Shown here: one piece after another, positions 8,608 through 17,581 of the stretch | How positions within the stretch are numbered: the first letter of the stretch is position 1 | Layout of the letters: every line of letters starts with the position of its first letter | Source of the DNA: Arthrobacter cupressi | GTDB lineage: Bacteria > Actinomycetota > Actinomycetes > Actinomycetales > Micrococcaceae | Reading direction: 5' to 3' | Length of the DNA: 64,000 nucleotides | NCBI RefSeq assembly: GCF_900099975.1 | Contig: NZ_FNEI01000003.1 | Location: forward strand, 156,338 to 220,337 | The notes under the pieces: model-generated | Told to the model about the DNA's origin: nothing | The model's database searches: none | Seen by the model: only the letters and a program-made list of their open reading frames with translations | Made by a program: the position numbers and the translations under genes

Positions 8608-8690
8608 GCTCCCCAACCCTACGTCGATCGGAGGGCAGGTGCAGCGGACGCCCATGGGGAGTTCTCCCCTGCCTCAGTCACCGGGGAAAC

Positions 8691-10754
8691 TCAGTCCTCG
8701 GGGAATTCCGTGCCCAGGGCCGAGAGCACGCCGAAAGCCTTGGTGCGGATTTCCTCGTACTCATCGTCCGGATCGGAATCGGCGGTGATGGCGCCGCCGA
8801 CGCCGAGCGAGAGGGTGCGCCCGCCGTCGCCGGCGTCGTGCATCACCAGGGTGCGGATCACCACGGCGAGGTCGCTCGCGGCGTTGAGCGAAAAGTAGCC
8901 GATGGCGCCCGAGTACACCCCGCGCGGGCCGTCCTCGAGCCGGTCCAGGATGTTCATGGTGCTGATCTTGGGAGCCCCGGTCATGGACCCGGCGGGGAAG
9001 GCGGCGGCCACCGCCTCGGCCCGGGGCGCGCCGGCGCGCAGCTGCGCGTCGATGGTGCTGACCATCTGGTGCACCGTGGCGTAGCTTTCGATCGCGCAGA
9101 GCCGGCTGACCGTCACCGACCCGGGCACCGCGAAGTGGCTCAGGTCGTTGCGGAGCAGGTCCACGATCATGATGTTCTCGGCCCGGTCCTTGAGCGAGCC
9201 CTCAAGGTCCTTGCGCAGGTGCTCGTCGATCACGGGGTCGTTCGCGCGCGCGCGGGTGCCCTTGATCGGTTCGGCCCGCATGGCGCCGTCGGAGGCGATC
9301 CGCAGGAAACGCTCGGGGGAGGTGCTGGCCACGGCCAGCCCGCCGAAGCGCAGGTAGCTCGCGAACGGCGCGGGGTTGCGGCGGCGCAGGGCGAGGTAGC
9401 TTGTCCACGGATCGAGTCCGGGGTCCGCGGCGCTCACCGTGGTGGTCAGGCAGATCTCGTAGCTGTTGCCTTCGGTGATTTCCTGCTGGGCTTCCTTGAC
9501 CTTGCGGAGGTAGTCCGGGCGGCTGTCGCGGCTGGTGAACGACGGCGGCGCCGCCGTTTCCGGTGAAGGCCCGACGGCGGCCGCCCGGTCGGTAGTTTCC
9601 GGACCGGGTTTCTCCGGCCCGGCCGCTGCCCGCACGGCCGAGCGGGCGCGCGCGAGCCAGTCTCCGGCGTCGGGGGCGTCCAGGGCGAGGAGCCAGGCCG
9701 AACCTTCCCGGTGGTCGATCACCACGGCGCGGCCGGCGAACAGCAGGGCGGAGTCCGGGGTGTCCGCGGGGATGTCGTTGCCGCCGGTTTCGCGTTTGAG
9801 CTCGTAGCCCAGATAGCCGAGCCAGCCCAGCGCGAATTCGCAGTCGTAGCCTTCGGGGGCCCGCACGGCGCGGCGGCCCCACACAGTGTCCAGCCAGCGG
9901 AAGAAAGGAGTGGTGACTTCGGCGGTGGCGCAGCCCGCGCTCACCCGGGTGGTCCCGGAACGGTGCAGTACCGACTGGCCGTAGGTGCCGCCGTCGTCGG
10001 CCAGGATGCTGAAGCGGCTGCGGGCGGCGGCGGCACCGCTCGCCGTGCCGGCATTGGAGGAATCCAGCCACACCGCGTTCGCCGAGGTGCCGTAGAGGTC
10101 CTGGAACAGCGCCTCCGGCCGGGGCTCGGCGTCGATCCGCTCGGACAGCAGGCGCAGGCCGCGGCGTGCCGAGAGCTCCGGGGCGAGGACCGCGGAGAGC
10201 GCGGGGAGGTAGTTCAGGGCCTGCATGAGGTTGTCCGGGGCGTCCCCGTCGGCGCGGTTGAGGACCTGGATATCGGCATGGGCGGGGACGTCGTCCGTGT
10301 CCAGCCATTCCTGTTCCTGCCCGGCCCAGGTGTCCCAGTGGGGTTCGTAGCTGCTGCCGTCACGGTCCAGGGCGCGGCGGCGGCGGTCCTCGGCGGATGA
10401 CTCCACCCAGACCACGGCGTCCAGCAGGGGTCGGGCTGCTTCGGCAGCGGCGCCCACCCCTTCGACCACCACGATCTCCGCGGGAAGGGTGGTGTGGGTG
10501 GCGCCGTCGTAGTGCTTGTCCCAGTCCCAGCTGACCCACTCGGCGGCAACACCGTTGCGCAACGGGGCCAAGACCGTGGTGACGTAGCGTTCGATGCCCG
10601 CGGCGAGGCCGTTCCAGCCGGGGTAGATGTCCTCCAGATGGAAGAGCGAGACCTTGTGATGTTCGCGCAGCCGCGCGGCCAGCTCCACGGCAAGGGTGGT
10701 CTTTCCTGCGCCTGAGCGGCCATCGATGGCGATGATCACGGGTGCTGGAGTCAT
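8691..10754 (-). CDS. pabB: Uridine-kinase-like domain fused to aminodeoxychorismate synthase component I
   Basis: This 687-residue protein combines two enzymes. Residues about 1-190 form a P-loop kinase domain (IIAIDGRSGAGKTTLAVELA Walker A, HLEDIYPGWNGLA, EIVVVEGVGA) resembling uridine kinase or (d)CMP/AAA-type nucleoside kinases. After a linker, residues about 250-687 are a chorismate-binding domain with GNSYEICLTT, STSPERFL, the EPIKGTRAR block, DLLRNDL and GSMTGAPK, typical of PabB, which with a glutaminase makes aminodeoxychorismate for folate. The ATG at 10754 overlaps the phosphatase stop upstream (ATGA), which fixes the start and keeps the kinase domain. No pabA glutaminase is seen here. 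What the kinase domain phosphorylates is unknown. Confidence 0.85.
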   Translation of the reverse strand: MTPAPVIIAIDGRSGAGKTTLAVELAARLREHHKVSLFHLEDIYPGWNGLAAGIERYVTTVLAPLRNGVAAEWVSWDWDKHYDGATHTTLPAEIVVVEGVGAAAEAARPLLDAVVWVESSAEDRRRRALDRDGSSYEPHWDTWAGQEQEWLDTDDVPAHADIQVLNRADGDAPDNLMQALNYLPALSAVLAPELSARRGLRLLSERIDAEPRPEALFQDLYGTSANAVWLDSSNAGTASGAAAARSRFSILADDGGTYGQSVLHRSGTTRVSAGCATAEVTTPFFRWLDTVWGRRAVRAPEGYDCEFALGWLGYLGYELKRETGGNDIPADTPDSALLFAGRAVVIDHREGSAWLLALDAPDAGDWLARARSAVRAAAGPEKPGPETTDRAAAVGPSPETAAPPSFTSRDSRPDYLRKVKEAQQEITEGNSYEICLTTTVSAADPGLDPWTSYLALRRRNPAPFASYLRFGGLAVASTSPERFLRIASDGAMRAEPIKGTRARANDPVIDEHLRKDLEGSLKDRAENIMIVDLLRNDLSHFAVPGSVTVSRLCAIESYATVHQMVSTIDAQLRAGAPRAEAVAAAFPAGSMTGAPKISTMNILDRLEDGPRGVYSGAIGYFSLNAASDLAVVIRTLVMHDAGDGGRTLSLGVGGAITADSDPDDEYEEIRTKAFGVLSALGTEFPED

Positions 10755-11311
10755 GAAGTAGAGCGTACCTGCTGGGAATCGTCCTGTTTTCCGGCGACCG
10801 CGGCCCGCACGAATTCGACGATCCCCGGGATGGCGGCGTGGATGAGGTCCCAGGTAGCGTCGAAGTCGCGGTGCCCGCCGTACCAGGGGTCGTCGATGCC
10901 AAGCTCCAGGGTGTTGCGGCCGGCCGCGGCGGGGTCGAAGCTGCGCAGCATCCGGATCTTCTCCAGGTCTGCCGGCTGCGAGGCCGCCTGCTGCAACCAT
11001 CCGTAGTGGTCCACGTCCAAGGCAAGGATCAGGTCGCGGTCCTGGAACCAGTCCGTCCGCCAGACCCGGGCCACGTGGGATTCCGAGATGATCCGGTGGG
11101 CGGACAGCTTGCGGGCGGCGCGGGGGTCGATGGGCCGCCCCACTTCATAGGAGGTGGTTCCTGCCGAGTCCACCACCACGACGTCGGCCAGTCCCGCGGC
11201 GTCGAACGCTTCCCTCAGCATGAGTTCCGCCATCGGCGAGCGGCAGATGTTGCCGGTACAGACGGTGATGATGCGGTACGGGCGGGACGCTGAATACATA
11301 TCGTCAAGCAT
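10751..11311 (-). CDS. Low-molecular-weight protein tyrosine phosphatase
   Basis: The 186-residue protein carries the phosphatase P-loop CTGNICRS (Cys 18 to Arg 24, the CX5R signature) right after the first strand, and the general-acid loop DPWYGG near residue 140, as in LMW-PTPs. These enzymes remove phosphate from tyrosines, often on exopolysaccharide or cell-envelope kinases. Its stop overlaps the start of the kinase-PabB fusion, so they are cotranscribed. The ATG at 11311 has only a weak Shine-Dalgarno; Met 5 is an alternative start. Confidence 0.88.
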   Translation of the reverse strand: MLDDMYSASRPYRIITVCTGNICRSPMAELMLREAFDAAGLADVVVVDSAGTTSYEVGRPIDPRAARKLSAHRIISESHVARVWRTDWFQDRDLILALDVDHYGWLQQAASQPADLEKIRMLRSFDPAAAGRNTLELGIDDPWYGGHRDFDATWDLIHAAIPGIVEFVRAAVAGKQDDSQQVRSTS

Positions 11312-11385
11312 TGCCGGTGGCGCGGGTCTTTGGCTAGTTGGGGGTCCGGGGGCCCATCACGTTTGCTGTTTCCGGCGAGGCTCCC

Positions 11386-13026
11386 TCACCGGCTCATCAG
11401 GTCCCGGCGCCTGTACCCCGCCAGTCCGGCAAGGAGCAGAGCGGCGGCCAGCAGCGTGGTCCATAGGACCGGAAGCCAATCGGGATTGGACTCCAGCACG
11501 TTGGGCACCACGTGGAACGGGCTGGTGCTGAGCAGCCAGTCCGGGGCCTTCAGCACCGGCCCGAACATGGTCAGCAACAGCCAGTACACCAGCAGCAGCC
11601 ACGCCCCCGCCCGAACGCGCGGTGCCAGGCCCACCAGGAACAGTGCGACGGCGGCGGCGAGCCACAGCGCGGGAACCTCCGCCAGGCCCTGGAACACCAC
11701 CTGCGCCGTGTCCAGCTCCGATCCCGCCAGCCTTGCGGAGGTGGCCAGCGCCGCCGATCCCGCGGCCATCCCGACGGCGGGGCCGAGGGCGGCCAGCACC
11801 ACGGTCGGCATCACATAGGACAGCCGGGCCAACGGCGCGGAGAGCATCCACTCGGCCCGGCCCTCGTCTTCTTCGGTGTGGAAACGCAGGATGACCTGGA
11901 TCCCGAACACCCCGCCGATGAACGCCAACACCAGCAGGAGGACTTCCACGAAGGCGAACAGCAGCTGTTCCTCCGTGGCCAGCCGGAAGGCGATCATCTG
12001 CTTCACGAAGGGATTGTCGTTGAAGATCCCGGACATGGTGGTGGCCACGAGCCCGTATACGGAGCCCAGTGCCACGAACACCACGCCCCAGGTCCAGAAC
12101 GCTCCACGGTTCAGCCGTGCCGTGAGCCGCCAGGTGCCCAGCGTTCCCCGTGCGGGCCCGCCGCGGGACGCAATGAGGCCCGCCCCGAAGTCCCGCCGCG
12201 ATTCCAGCCACGCCGCCAACAGGGTGAGCGCCAGGGCCGCGGCCAGCAGGAGCAGCAGCGGCCGAAGGTCGTTCTCCGAGGCCGGCCGGATCTCCTCCGC
12301 CCAGCCCATCGGGTTGGTCCACAGCAGCCAGCGCGAATCGTCGAGGGTGTCGCCCAGGCCGCGGAGCAGGTAGCCGACGCCCAGCACGGTGGCGGCGAGG
12401 GTGTTCGCGGTGCGGCCCGTGGAGCCAAGCTGGGCCGTGACGGCGGCGACTCCGGCGAACGCCAGGCCCATCCCGCCGAAGGCGCCTCCCAGCGCAAACG
12501 CCGGCGCGGGGGCCGAACCGGCCACCATCAGGGCCACCCCGACCAGTACCGTCACCGCGGCGGACGCCAGCCAGGCCAGCACGACGGCGGACGCCAGCCG
12601 GGCGTGCCGGCCCACCACCCCGGAATCCAGGAGTTCGGCCCGGCCGGACTCTTCCGCGGCCCGGGTGTGCCGGGTGACGGTGAAGACCGCCATCAGGGCC
12701 GCGAAGAACATTCCGAACATCTGCACGCGCCACGCGGTGAAGCCCGCGGCGGTTCCGAGGTCCGTGGCCGGGCCGAAGAGCAGCGAGAAGGCCGGGTTGG
12801 TGCCCAGGCTGAGCTGGAGCGCCTTCGCCTCCAGCGGCGTGGAGAACAAGGAGCCGTATACCGAGTAGCTCACGGTGGGAAAGATGCCGATCACCAGGAG
12901 CCAGGGCAGGAGTTTCCAGCGGTCCAGTCGGACAGCGTGCCGCAGCAGGGCCAGTGTTCCCGTCAGAGGCGTGCCGGTTACGGAGATTCCGCTGAGTGGG
13001 GCCCGGGCGGCGTGGGCGCCGTTCAC
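11386..13026 (-). CDS. ABC transporter permease, drug-exporter type
   Basis: The 546-residue protein has about twelve predicted membrane helices in two similar halves, with large polar loops. An example is the stretch [22 protein letters not shown] near the start and [22 protein letters not shown] in the middle. This doubled ABC-2 layout is typical of actinobacterial exporters labelled polyketide-antibiotic or multidrug permeases. The GTG start at 13026 overlaps the stop of the ATPase gene (GTGA). Two copies of this subunit's half are fused, so one permease with two ATPases would make the full exporter. The substrate is unknown. Confidence 0.82.
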   Translation of the reverse strand: MNGAHAARAPLSGISVTGTPLTGTLALLRHAVRLDRWKLLPWLLVIGIFPTVSYSVYGSLFSTPLEAKALQLSLGTNPAFSLLFGPATDLGTAAGFTAWRVQMFGMFFAALMAVFTVTRHTRAAEESGRAELLDSGVVGRHARLASAVVLAWLASAAVTVLVGVALMVAGSAPAPAFALGGAFGGMGLAFAGVAAVTAQLGSTGRTANTLAATVLGVGYLLRGLGDTLDDSRWLLWTNPMGWAEEIRPASENDLRPLLLLLAAALALTLLAAWLESRRDFGAGLIASRGGPARGTLGTWRLTARLNRGAFWTWGVVFVALGSVYGLVATTMSGIFNDNPFVKQMIAFRLATEEQLLFAFVEVLLLVLAFIGGVFGIQVILRFHTEEDEGRAEWMLSAPLARLSYVMPTVVLAALGPAVGMAAGSAALATSARLAGSELDTAQVVFQGLAEVPALWLAAAVALFLVGLAPRVRAGAWLLLVYWLLLTMFGPVLKAPDWLLSTSPFHVVPNVLESNPDWLPVLWTTLLAAALLLAGLAGYRRRDLMSR

Positions 13027-13940
13027 TGCGGCCGCCTCTGCCCCTGCTCCTGCCCGCCGCGCTCGCCGTAGTGCTGCAGGAAGAGGTCCTCAAGGCTCGG
13101 CGGGGTGACGGTCAGAGCACTCACGCCGTGCCCGGACAGTACGTTCATCGCCGCCGCCAGCCCGCCGGCGTCGACGCTGAAGTGCACCCGGCTGCCCTCG
13201 ATCCGCAGGCCTTCCACGCCAGGGATGCCGGTGAGCCCCGCGGCACCGTCGCTGAGGGTGGCGGCCACGTTGGTGCGGGCGTGGCTGCGCATCTGTTCCA
13301 GGCTGCCGGTTTCCACCACTTTGCCCCTGCGGATGATGCTGATCCGGTCGGCCAGGGATTCCACCTCGGCGAGGATGTGGCTGGAGAGGAGAACGCTGCG
13401 GCCCAGGGTCAGTTCGCGGCGGATTTCCTGGCGGAAGGTGGCTTCCATGAGCGGGTCCAGGCCCGAGGTGGGTTCGTCCAGGATGAGCAGTTCCGCGTTG
13501 GAGGACAGGGCCGCGACGATCGCTACTTTCTGCCGGTTGCCCTTGGAGTAGGCGTGGCCGCGGACGGTGGGATCCAGTTCGAAGGTGTCCAGCAGTTCCG
13601 CCCGGCGCCGTTCGTCCAGGCCGCCGCGCAGCCTGCCCAGCAGGTCGATCGCCTCGCCGCCGCTGAGGCCCGGCCAGAGGCTGACGTCACCGGGGACGTA
13701 GGCGATGCGCCGGTGGAGGGTCACGACGTCCCGCCACGGGTCGCCGTCGAGCACCCGGACGGTGCCGGAATCCGCACGAAGCAATCCCAGCAGGATGCGG
13801 AGCGTCGTGGACTTTCCTGCGCCGTTGGGGCCCAGGAAACCATGGACTTCGCCTTCGCTGACTTCGAGGTCCAGGCCGTCCAGCGCCATGGAACGCCCGA
13901 AGCTCTTCGTTAGGCCGGTGATGCTGACAACGGCCGCCAT
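13023..13940 (-). CDS. ABC transporter ATP-binding protein
   Basis: This 305-residue ATPase has Walker [10 protein letters not shown] near residue 37, a Q-loop region ([19 protein letters not shown]), the signature-region [15 protein letters not shown], and Walker [16 protein letters not shown] with the catalytic Glu, followed by the switch His (SSHIL). The signature departs from LSGGQ (SKGNRQ), as seen in antibiotic-exporter ATPases. The C-terminal tail of about 90 residues fits the drug-resistance ATPase subfamily. It is the first gene of the exporter operon and overlaps the permease gene. The ATG at 13940 is preceded by GGAG. Confidence 0.88.
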   Translation of the reverse strand: MAAVVSITGLTKSFGRSMALDGLDLEVSEGEVHGFLGPNGAGKSTTLRILLGLLRADSGTVRVLDGDPWRDVVTLHRRIAYVPGDVSLWPGLSGGEAIDLLGRLRGGLDERRRAELLDTFELDPTVRGHAYSKGNRQKVAIVAALSSNAELLILDEPTSGLDPLMEATFRQEIRRELTLGRSVLLSSHILAEVESLADRISIIRRGKVVETGSLEQMRSHARTNVAATLSDGAAGLTGIPGVEGLRIEGSRVHFSVDAGGLAAAMNVLSGHGVSALTVTPPSLEDLFLQHYGERGGQEQGQRRPQ

Positions 13941-13990
13941 GGACCGAGACTACTCCTGGAAACCTGCGCCCGGAACAGCGCGGGCGGGGC

Positions 13991-15223
13991 TCAGTTGTCG
14001 GCGCCGGCGGACGCCCTGCTGCCCGTGTTTCCGCCCGTTCCAAGGCGTGGGAGGCTGGCCGCGGCGACGAGGACCGCAAGGGCACCGAGCCCGAACGGCA
14101 GGGCGCTGACCGAGGCGATGCCTCCCACCAGGAGCGGGCCGCCGGCGTCGCCGAGTTCCCTGCCGAGCTCCGCCGAACCCATGGTGCGGCCCATGCGTTC
14201 CGGCGGGGTGGTGTCCGCCAGGTGGGCGAATCCCAGCGGGGTAGCCATGCCGACGCCGGCGCCGATGGCCGCGGCCGAGATGAACAGGGTCACCGGACCG
14301 GGGACGACGGCGACAATCGCCACCCCGGCGGCCGTGGCGAGGAGCCCTGCGGCCATGCCCCGGCCGTCGCTGATCCGGCCGTGGTCCCGCAGGCGGCCCA
14401 CCCGGGGCTGGGTCAGCAGCGAGGCAATGGCCAGCACGCTGACCGTGGCCGTTCCCGCGACGGGTCCGAGGCCATGCCGGGTGGCAAGGGCGGGGAGGAA
14501 GCCGATGGCAGATCCCATGGCCGCCATGGACGAGGCCAGGACCAGGGTGGGCACCAGGAAGCGCCGTTCGGTGACCTGGCGGAACAGGTCCAGGACGGTG
14601 TAGCGCTGGCGGGGCAGCGGCTCGAGGTGCGGGACACGGATCAGCACCCATAGCGCGGCCGCGGCGGCCAGGGCCGCGAGCACCGCGAAGAGCAGGGCGA
14701 AGCCGCCGGCGAAGATCAGGCCGGCGCCCAGCAGCGGGCCGATCACGTAGCCCAGGCTCTTCCAGGAACCGTATTTCCCGAAATAGCTTCCGGCGTTCTT
14801 TCCGGCAGCCAGCCGGGCCACCATCGCCGACGCCGCCGGGGAGAACGCCGAGGCCGCGGCACCCTGGCCGAGGCGCGCGAGGCCGAGCATGAGCGGGTCG
14901 CTGCCCCAGAGGCCCGGCAGCGAGAGCACCGCGAAGGCCAGCAGGCCACCGACAATGACGGGCTTGGTGCCGATCCTGTCGCTCAGTGCGCCGAAGACGG
15001 GCTTGAGGAAGACCTCGGAGATGTCGTAGGCCGCGAGCAGGACCCCCAGCCCCAGCAGGGTGAGGCCAATGTTCCCGCTCTGGGCGCCCATGCCTGCGGC
15101 GATGCTGTGGGCGCCGAATGCCGTGACAAAGCCGGCGGCGTACAGGGGCGCGGACGGCCGGCGGACGGTGCCCGGGGCGGGGGCCACGGAGGGACCGGGG
15201 TGTACGGAAGGTTCGGGGGGCAC
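13991..15223 (-). CDS. MFS transporter
   Basis: The 410-residue protein has twelve predicted membrane helices. The loop after helix 2 contains FGALSDRIGTKPVIVGG, the major-facilitator motif A (GxxxDRxGxK). It has no recognised substrate signature; the sequence is of the drug/metabolite efflux type. A proline-rich N-terminal tail of about 25 residues precedes helix 1. The GTG start at 15223 follows AAGGAG 7 nt upstream. A longer overlapping frame on the same strand (up to 15227) is an out-of-frame shadow. Confidence 0.83.
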   Translation of the reverse strand: MPPEPSVHPGPSVAPAPGTVRRPSAPLYAAGFVTAFGAHSIAAGMGAQSGNIGLTLLGLGVLLAAYDISEVFLKPVFGALSDRIGTKPVIVGGLLAFAVLSLPGLWGSDPLMLGLARLGQGAAASAFSPAASAMVARLAAGKNAGSYFGKYGSWKSLGYVIGPLLGAGLIFAGGFALLFAVLAALAAAAALWVLIRVPHLEPLPRQRYTVLDLFRQVTERRFLVPTLVLASSMAAMGSAIGFLPALATRHGLGPVAGTATVSVLAIASLLTQPRVGRLRDHGRISDGRGMAAGLLATAAGVAIVAVVPGPVTLFISAAAIGAGVGMATPLGFAHLADTTPPERMGRTMGSAELGRELGDAGGPLLVGGIASVSALPFGLGALAVLVAAASLPRLGTGGNTGSRASAGADN

Positions 15224-15260
15224 GCAAGGCTCCTTGCCGGCGTCGGGCTCTTTAGCGGTC

Positions 15261-15884
15261 TTAGTGGATCACGGCCAGCAGGATGCCCACCGCGACAAAC
15301 AGGCAGCCGAAGATCCGGTTGAGGACCTTCTGGCCGTGCTCATTGTGGGTGAAGCGCTGGAACGAGCGGGCGGCGAGGGCGAAGAAGAACCACATCACCA
15401 TGATGTCGATGGCCAGGACCGTGGCCGTGAGCACGACGTACTGCTGCAGGAGCGGCTGGTCCGGGCGGATGAACTGCGGCATGAACGCCAGGAAGAAGAC
15501 GATCGCCTTGGGGTTGAGCAGGTTCACCCAGACGCCGCGCTGGAACATGGACAGGGCGGGCTCGTCCCTGCGGTCGTCGACCTTTTCCTTGTCCAGGTCC
15601 GGTTTGTGCAGGAACTGCCGGATGCCCAGGTAGACCAGGTAGGCGGCGCCGGCGTAGCGGATGATGTTGAAGATCAACGGGGAGTTCGAAACCAGCACCC
15701 CGACGCCGAGTGCCACGATCACGATGTGGATGACGAGGGCCAGTTGCTGGCCGAGGATGCCCCAGATGGAGCGGCGGAAGCCCGAGTTGAGCGAATTGCT
15801 CATGGTGAAGATGGCGCCCGCGCCGGGGGTGAAACTGATCAGGGTGCCGGCGCCGACAAGGGCCAGCCAAAGGGAAAACTGCAC
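15261..15884 (-). CDS. LysE/RhtB-family exporter
   Basis: This 207-residue protein has six predicted helices and the LysE-family start: GAGTLISFTPGAGAIFTMSNSLNSGFRRSIWGILG, where the T-PG segment in helix 1 is the family hallmark. GVWVNLLNPKAIVFFLAFMPQFI is the second conserved block. These proteins export amino acids such as homoserine, threonine or lysine. The gene ends about 40 nt upstream of the MFS gene start, so the two may be cotranscribed. Confidence 0.87.
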   Translation of the reverse strand: MQFSLWLALVGAGTLISFTPGAGAIFTMSNSLNSGFRRSIWGILGQQLALVIHIVIVALGVGVLVSNSPLIFNIIRYAGAAYLVYLGIRQFLHKPDLDKEKVDDRRDEPALSMFQRGVWVNLLNPKAIVFFLAFMPQFIRPDQPLLQQYVVLTATVLAIDIMVMWFFFALAARSFQRFTHNEHGQKVLNRIFGCLFVAVGILLAVIH

Positions 15885-15943
15885 TGATCCAGCTTATGCC
15901 CGTGTGGTGCGTGGGCCGGACGGCGGGATCGCCCAGCAGTCAG

Positions 15944-16342
15944 TCACCAGAGGGTTTCCACGAGCCCGAAGTCCTGGAGCGCCTGGTCCGCCGTGATGAT
16001 GACCAAGGATTCGACGATTGCCTGGGCCGCGATCAGGCGATCGAAGGGGTCCCGGTGATCCCACTCCAACTGGCCCGCGGCGAGGGCGTGGTTGCTGCGG
16101 ATGGACAGTTCTTCGTCACAGAGCTCCGCAATGTGCCGCGGATACCCCAGGAGCAGGCCGTCCAGCCCTGGCAGTTTGCCCAGCCTGTGTTTGTAGGCGA
16201 GTTCATAGGCGGTGGCCGCTGACGCCAGGAGGCGATGGTCGAGGGATTGGACGATCCGGCGGGCCTTGGCCGAGAGCTTCCGGGGCTCGGTGAGGGCCCA
16301 GATCAAGGCGTGGGTGTCGAGGAGATAATCGGTGCTTCCCAA
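15944..16342 (-). CDS. vapC: PIN-domain toxin (VapC type)
   Basis: The 132-residue protein is a PIN-domain ribonuclease: LLDTHALIW supplies the first Asp, the central Glu lies in AATAYELAYKHRLGKL, and DPFDRLIAAQA and ITAD supply the later acidic residues. Length fits VapC toxins. The TTG start at 16342 is supported by AGGAGG 10 nt upstream, inside the end of the antitoxin gene, giving a 40-nt overlap typical of coupled toxin-antitoxin pairs. Toxic RNA cleavage is known for the family; the target here is unknown. Confidence 0.85.
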   Translation of the reverse strand: MGSTDYLLDTHALIWALTEPRKLSAKARRIVQSLDHRLLASAATAYELAYKHRLGKLPGLDGLLLGYPRHIAELCDEELSIRSNHALAAGQLEWDHRDPFDRLIAAQAIVESLVIITADQALQDFGLVETLW

Positions 16343-16554
16343 CGTTCCAGATCCTCCTCACCCATCGGCTCGAGAAAATCATCCGGCAGTTGCCCCTTGA
16401 CGAAGCCAAGGCGCCGCTTGGTGGGTGGAACGATGCGCACCAGCCGCGCCACCGGCCTGCCGGCTTTGGCGATCACGACCTCTTCGCCGTGTTCCACGAG
16501 GTTCAGCAGCTCGGAAAAGCGCGTTTTGGCGTCTTGGACGTTGTACTGTCCCAT
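16303..16554 (-). CDS. Phd/YefM-type antitoxin
   Basis: From Met at 16554 the product has 83 residues: GQYNVQDAKTRFSELLNLVEHGEEVVIAKAGRPVARLV is the Phd/YefM N-terminal DNA-binding fold, followed by a C-terminal tail (DFLEPMGEEDLERWEAP) that would bind and block the PIN toxin. A longer frame begins at 16641, but its extra 29 residues are Tyr/Pro-rich and a perfect palindrome lies directly against the 16554 ATG, so I prefer the shorter form. There is no Shine-Dalgarno before this ATG; the -10-like TAGACT 8 nt upstream suggests a leaderless message. Confidence 0.75.
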   Translation of the reverse strand: MGQYNVQDAKTRFSELLNLVEHGEEVVIAKAGRPVARLVRIVPPTKRRLGFVKGQLPDDFLEPMGEEDLERWEAPIISSTPTP

Positions 16555-16578
16555 GTTGACCAAGTCTAGTTGGTCAAC
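16555..16578. promoter_or_regulatory. Palindromic operator of the toxin-antitoxin pair
   Basis: A perfect 9-bp inverted repeat with a 6-bp spacer (GTTGACCAA-CTAGAC-TTGGTCAAC on the minus strand) ends immediately before the antitoxin ATG. It encloses a TAGACT -10-like hexamer. Antitoxins of the Phd/YefM type repress their own promoter, so this is a good candidate operator. Confidence 0.65.
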
Positions 16579-16724
16579 CTCGGCGGAGTAAGGCTCCGGT
16601 GAGAAATAAGGTGGCGGTTCGTCGCCGTAGTAATAGCTCATGAACCGAGGCTATTCAGGCACTGCGGTGTGAGGAACCGGGCCTCCCGGCTATGTGGAAA
16701 ACGCCAGACGGCCCGACGGCGTCC

Positions 16725-17540
16725 CTACGCCCGGGCGATCACCTCGCCGTTCGGGATGAGGAACCAGCCGTCGTCGGTAGAGCCCCAGCGGTGCCAGCCC
16801 GCGGCGATCCGGGCCAGCTCGGCCTCCTGCGCGAAGCCGTATTCGAGGGCCTGCTCGGCGAAGGCCGAGTGCAGCACGCGCTCGCTCCACACCCGTGCCT
16901 GCCAGCGGCGCTGCTGCGCCGTGGCGTACAGCCAGTTGCTGCTGCTGGGCGCCACTTCGGTGAATCCCGCCTGCTGGGCCCACGAGACCAGGCGCCGGCC
17001 GGCGTCTGGCTCGGCTCCGTTGCGGCGCGCGATCTTCTGGTACAGCTCCATCCAGTCATCCAGTTCGGGGACCTCGGGGTACCAGCTCATGCCATGGAAA
17101 TCGGCGTCGCGCACGGCCACGATGGCGCCCGGCTTGGCCACCCGGCGCATCTCGCGCAAGGCGGCCACAGGATCGGTCAGATGCTGCAGCACCTGGTGGG
17201 CGTGCACGAAGTCGAAGCTTTCGTCGTTGAACTCGAGGTCGTAGATGTTGCCGGTACGGAACTCGACGTTTTCCACGCCTCGCTCCGCCGCGAGGGACGC
17301 CGCATGGGCCACCACGTCGGCCGAACGGTCCAGCCCGACCACGTGCGCCGGGGCCACCAGGTCGGCGAAGTCGCAGGTGATGCTGCCCGGCCCGCAGCCT
17401 ACGTCGAGCACCGAGGTGCCGGCGGTGAGATGGGGTATGACGAAGGCGGCTGAGTTCTGGGCGGTGCGCGAGGCGTGGGCCCGCACAACGGACTCGTGGT
17501 GGCCATGGGTGTAGACGTCGTCCGGCTTCTGCTCACTCAT
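16725..17540 (-). CDS. SAM-dependent methyltransferase
   Basis: This 271-residue class I methyltransferase has motif I VLDVGCGPGS near residue 44, an acidic loop after strand 2 (GLDRSADVV), and motif FDFVHAHQVLQHLTDPVAALREMRRVAKPGA, the motif IV-VI stretch with the post-motif used by UbiE-like enzymes. The C-terminal 100 residues are helical and probably form the substrate cap. It resembles ubiquinone/menaquinone-type or small-molecule methyltransferases, but the acceptor cannot be named. It stands alone between the toxin-antitoxin pair and marR. Confidence 0.83.
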   Translation of the reverse strand: MSEQKPDDVYTHGHHESVVRAHASRTAQNSAAFVIPHLTAGTSVLDVGCGPGSITCDFADLVAPAHVVGLDRSADVVAHAASLAAERGVENVEFRTGNIYDLEFNDESFDFVHAHQVLQHLTDPVAALREMRRVAKPGAIVAVRDADFHGMSWYPEVPELDDWMELYQKIARRNGAEPDAGRRLVSWAQQAGFTEVAPSSSNWLYATAQQRRWQARVWSERVLHSAFAEQALEYGFAQEAELARIAAGWHRWGSTDDGWFLIPNGEVIARA

Positions 17541-17581
17541 AGGGAAACGCTACTCCCCGGACCTCCGGTTTGGCGGCAGGT

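Noticed and set aside
13950..15227. 425-codon minus frame over the MFS gene
   Set aside because: It is one frame off the MFS gene, Arg/Pro-rich and without membrane helices. The MFS frame has motif A and a Shine-Dalgarno.
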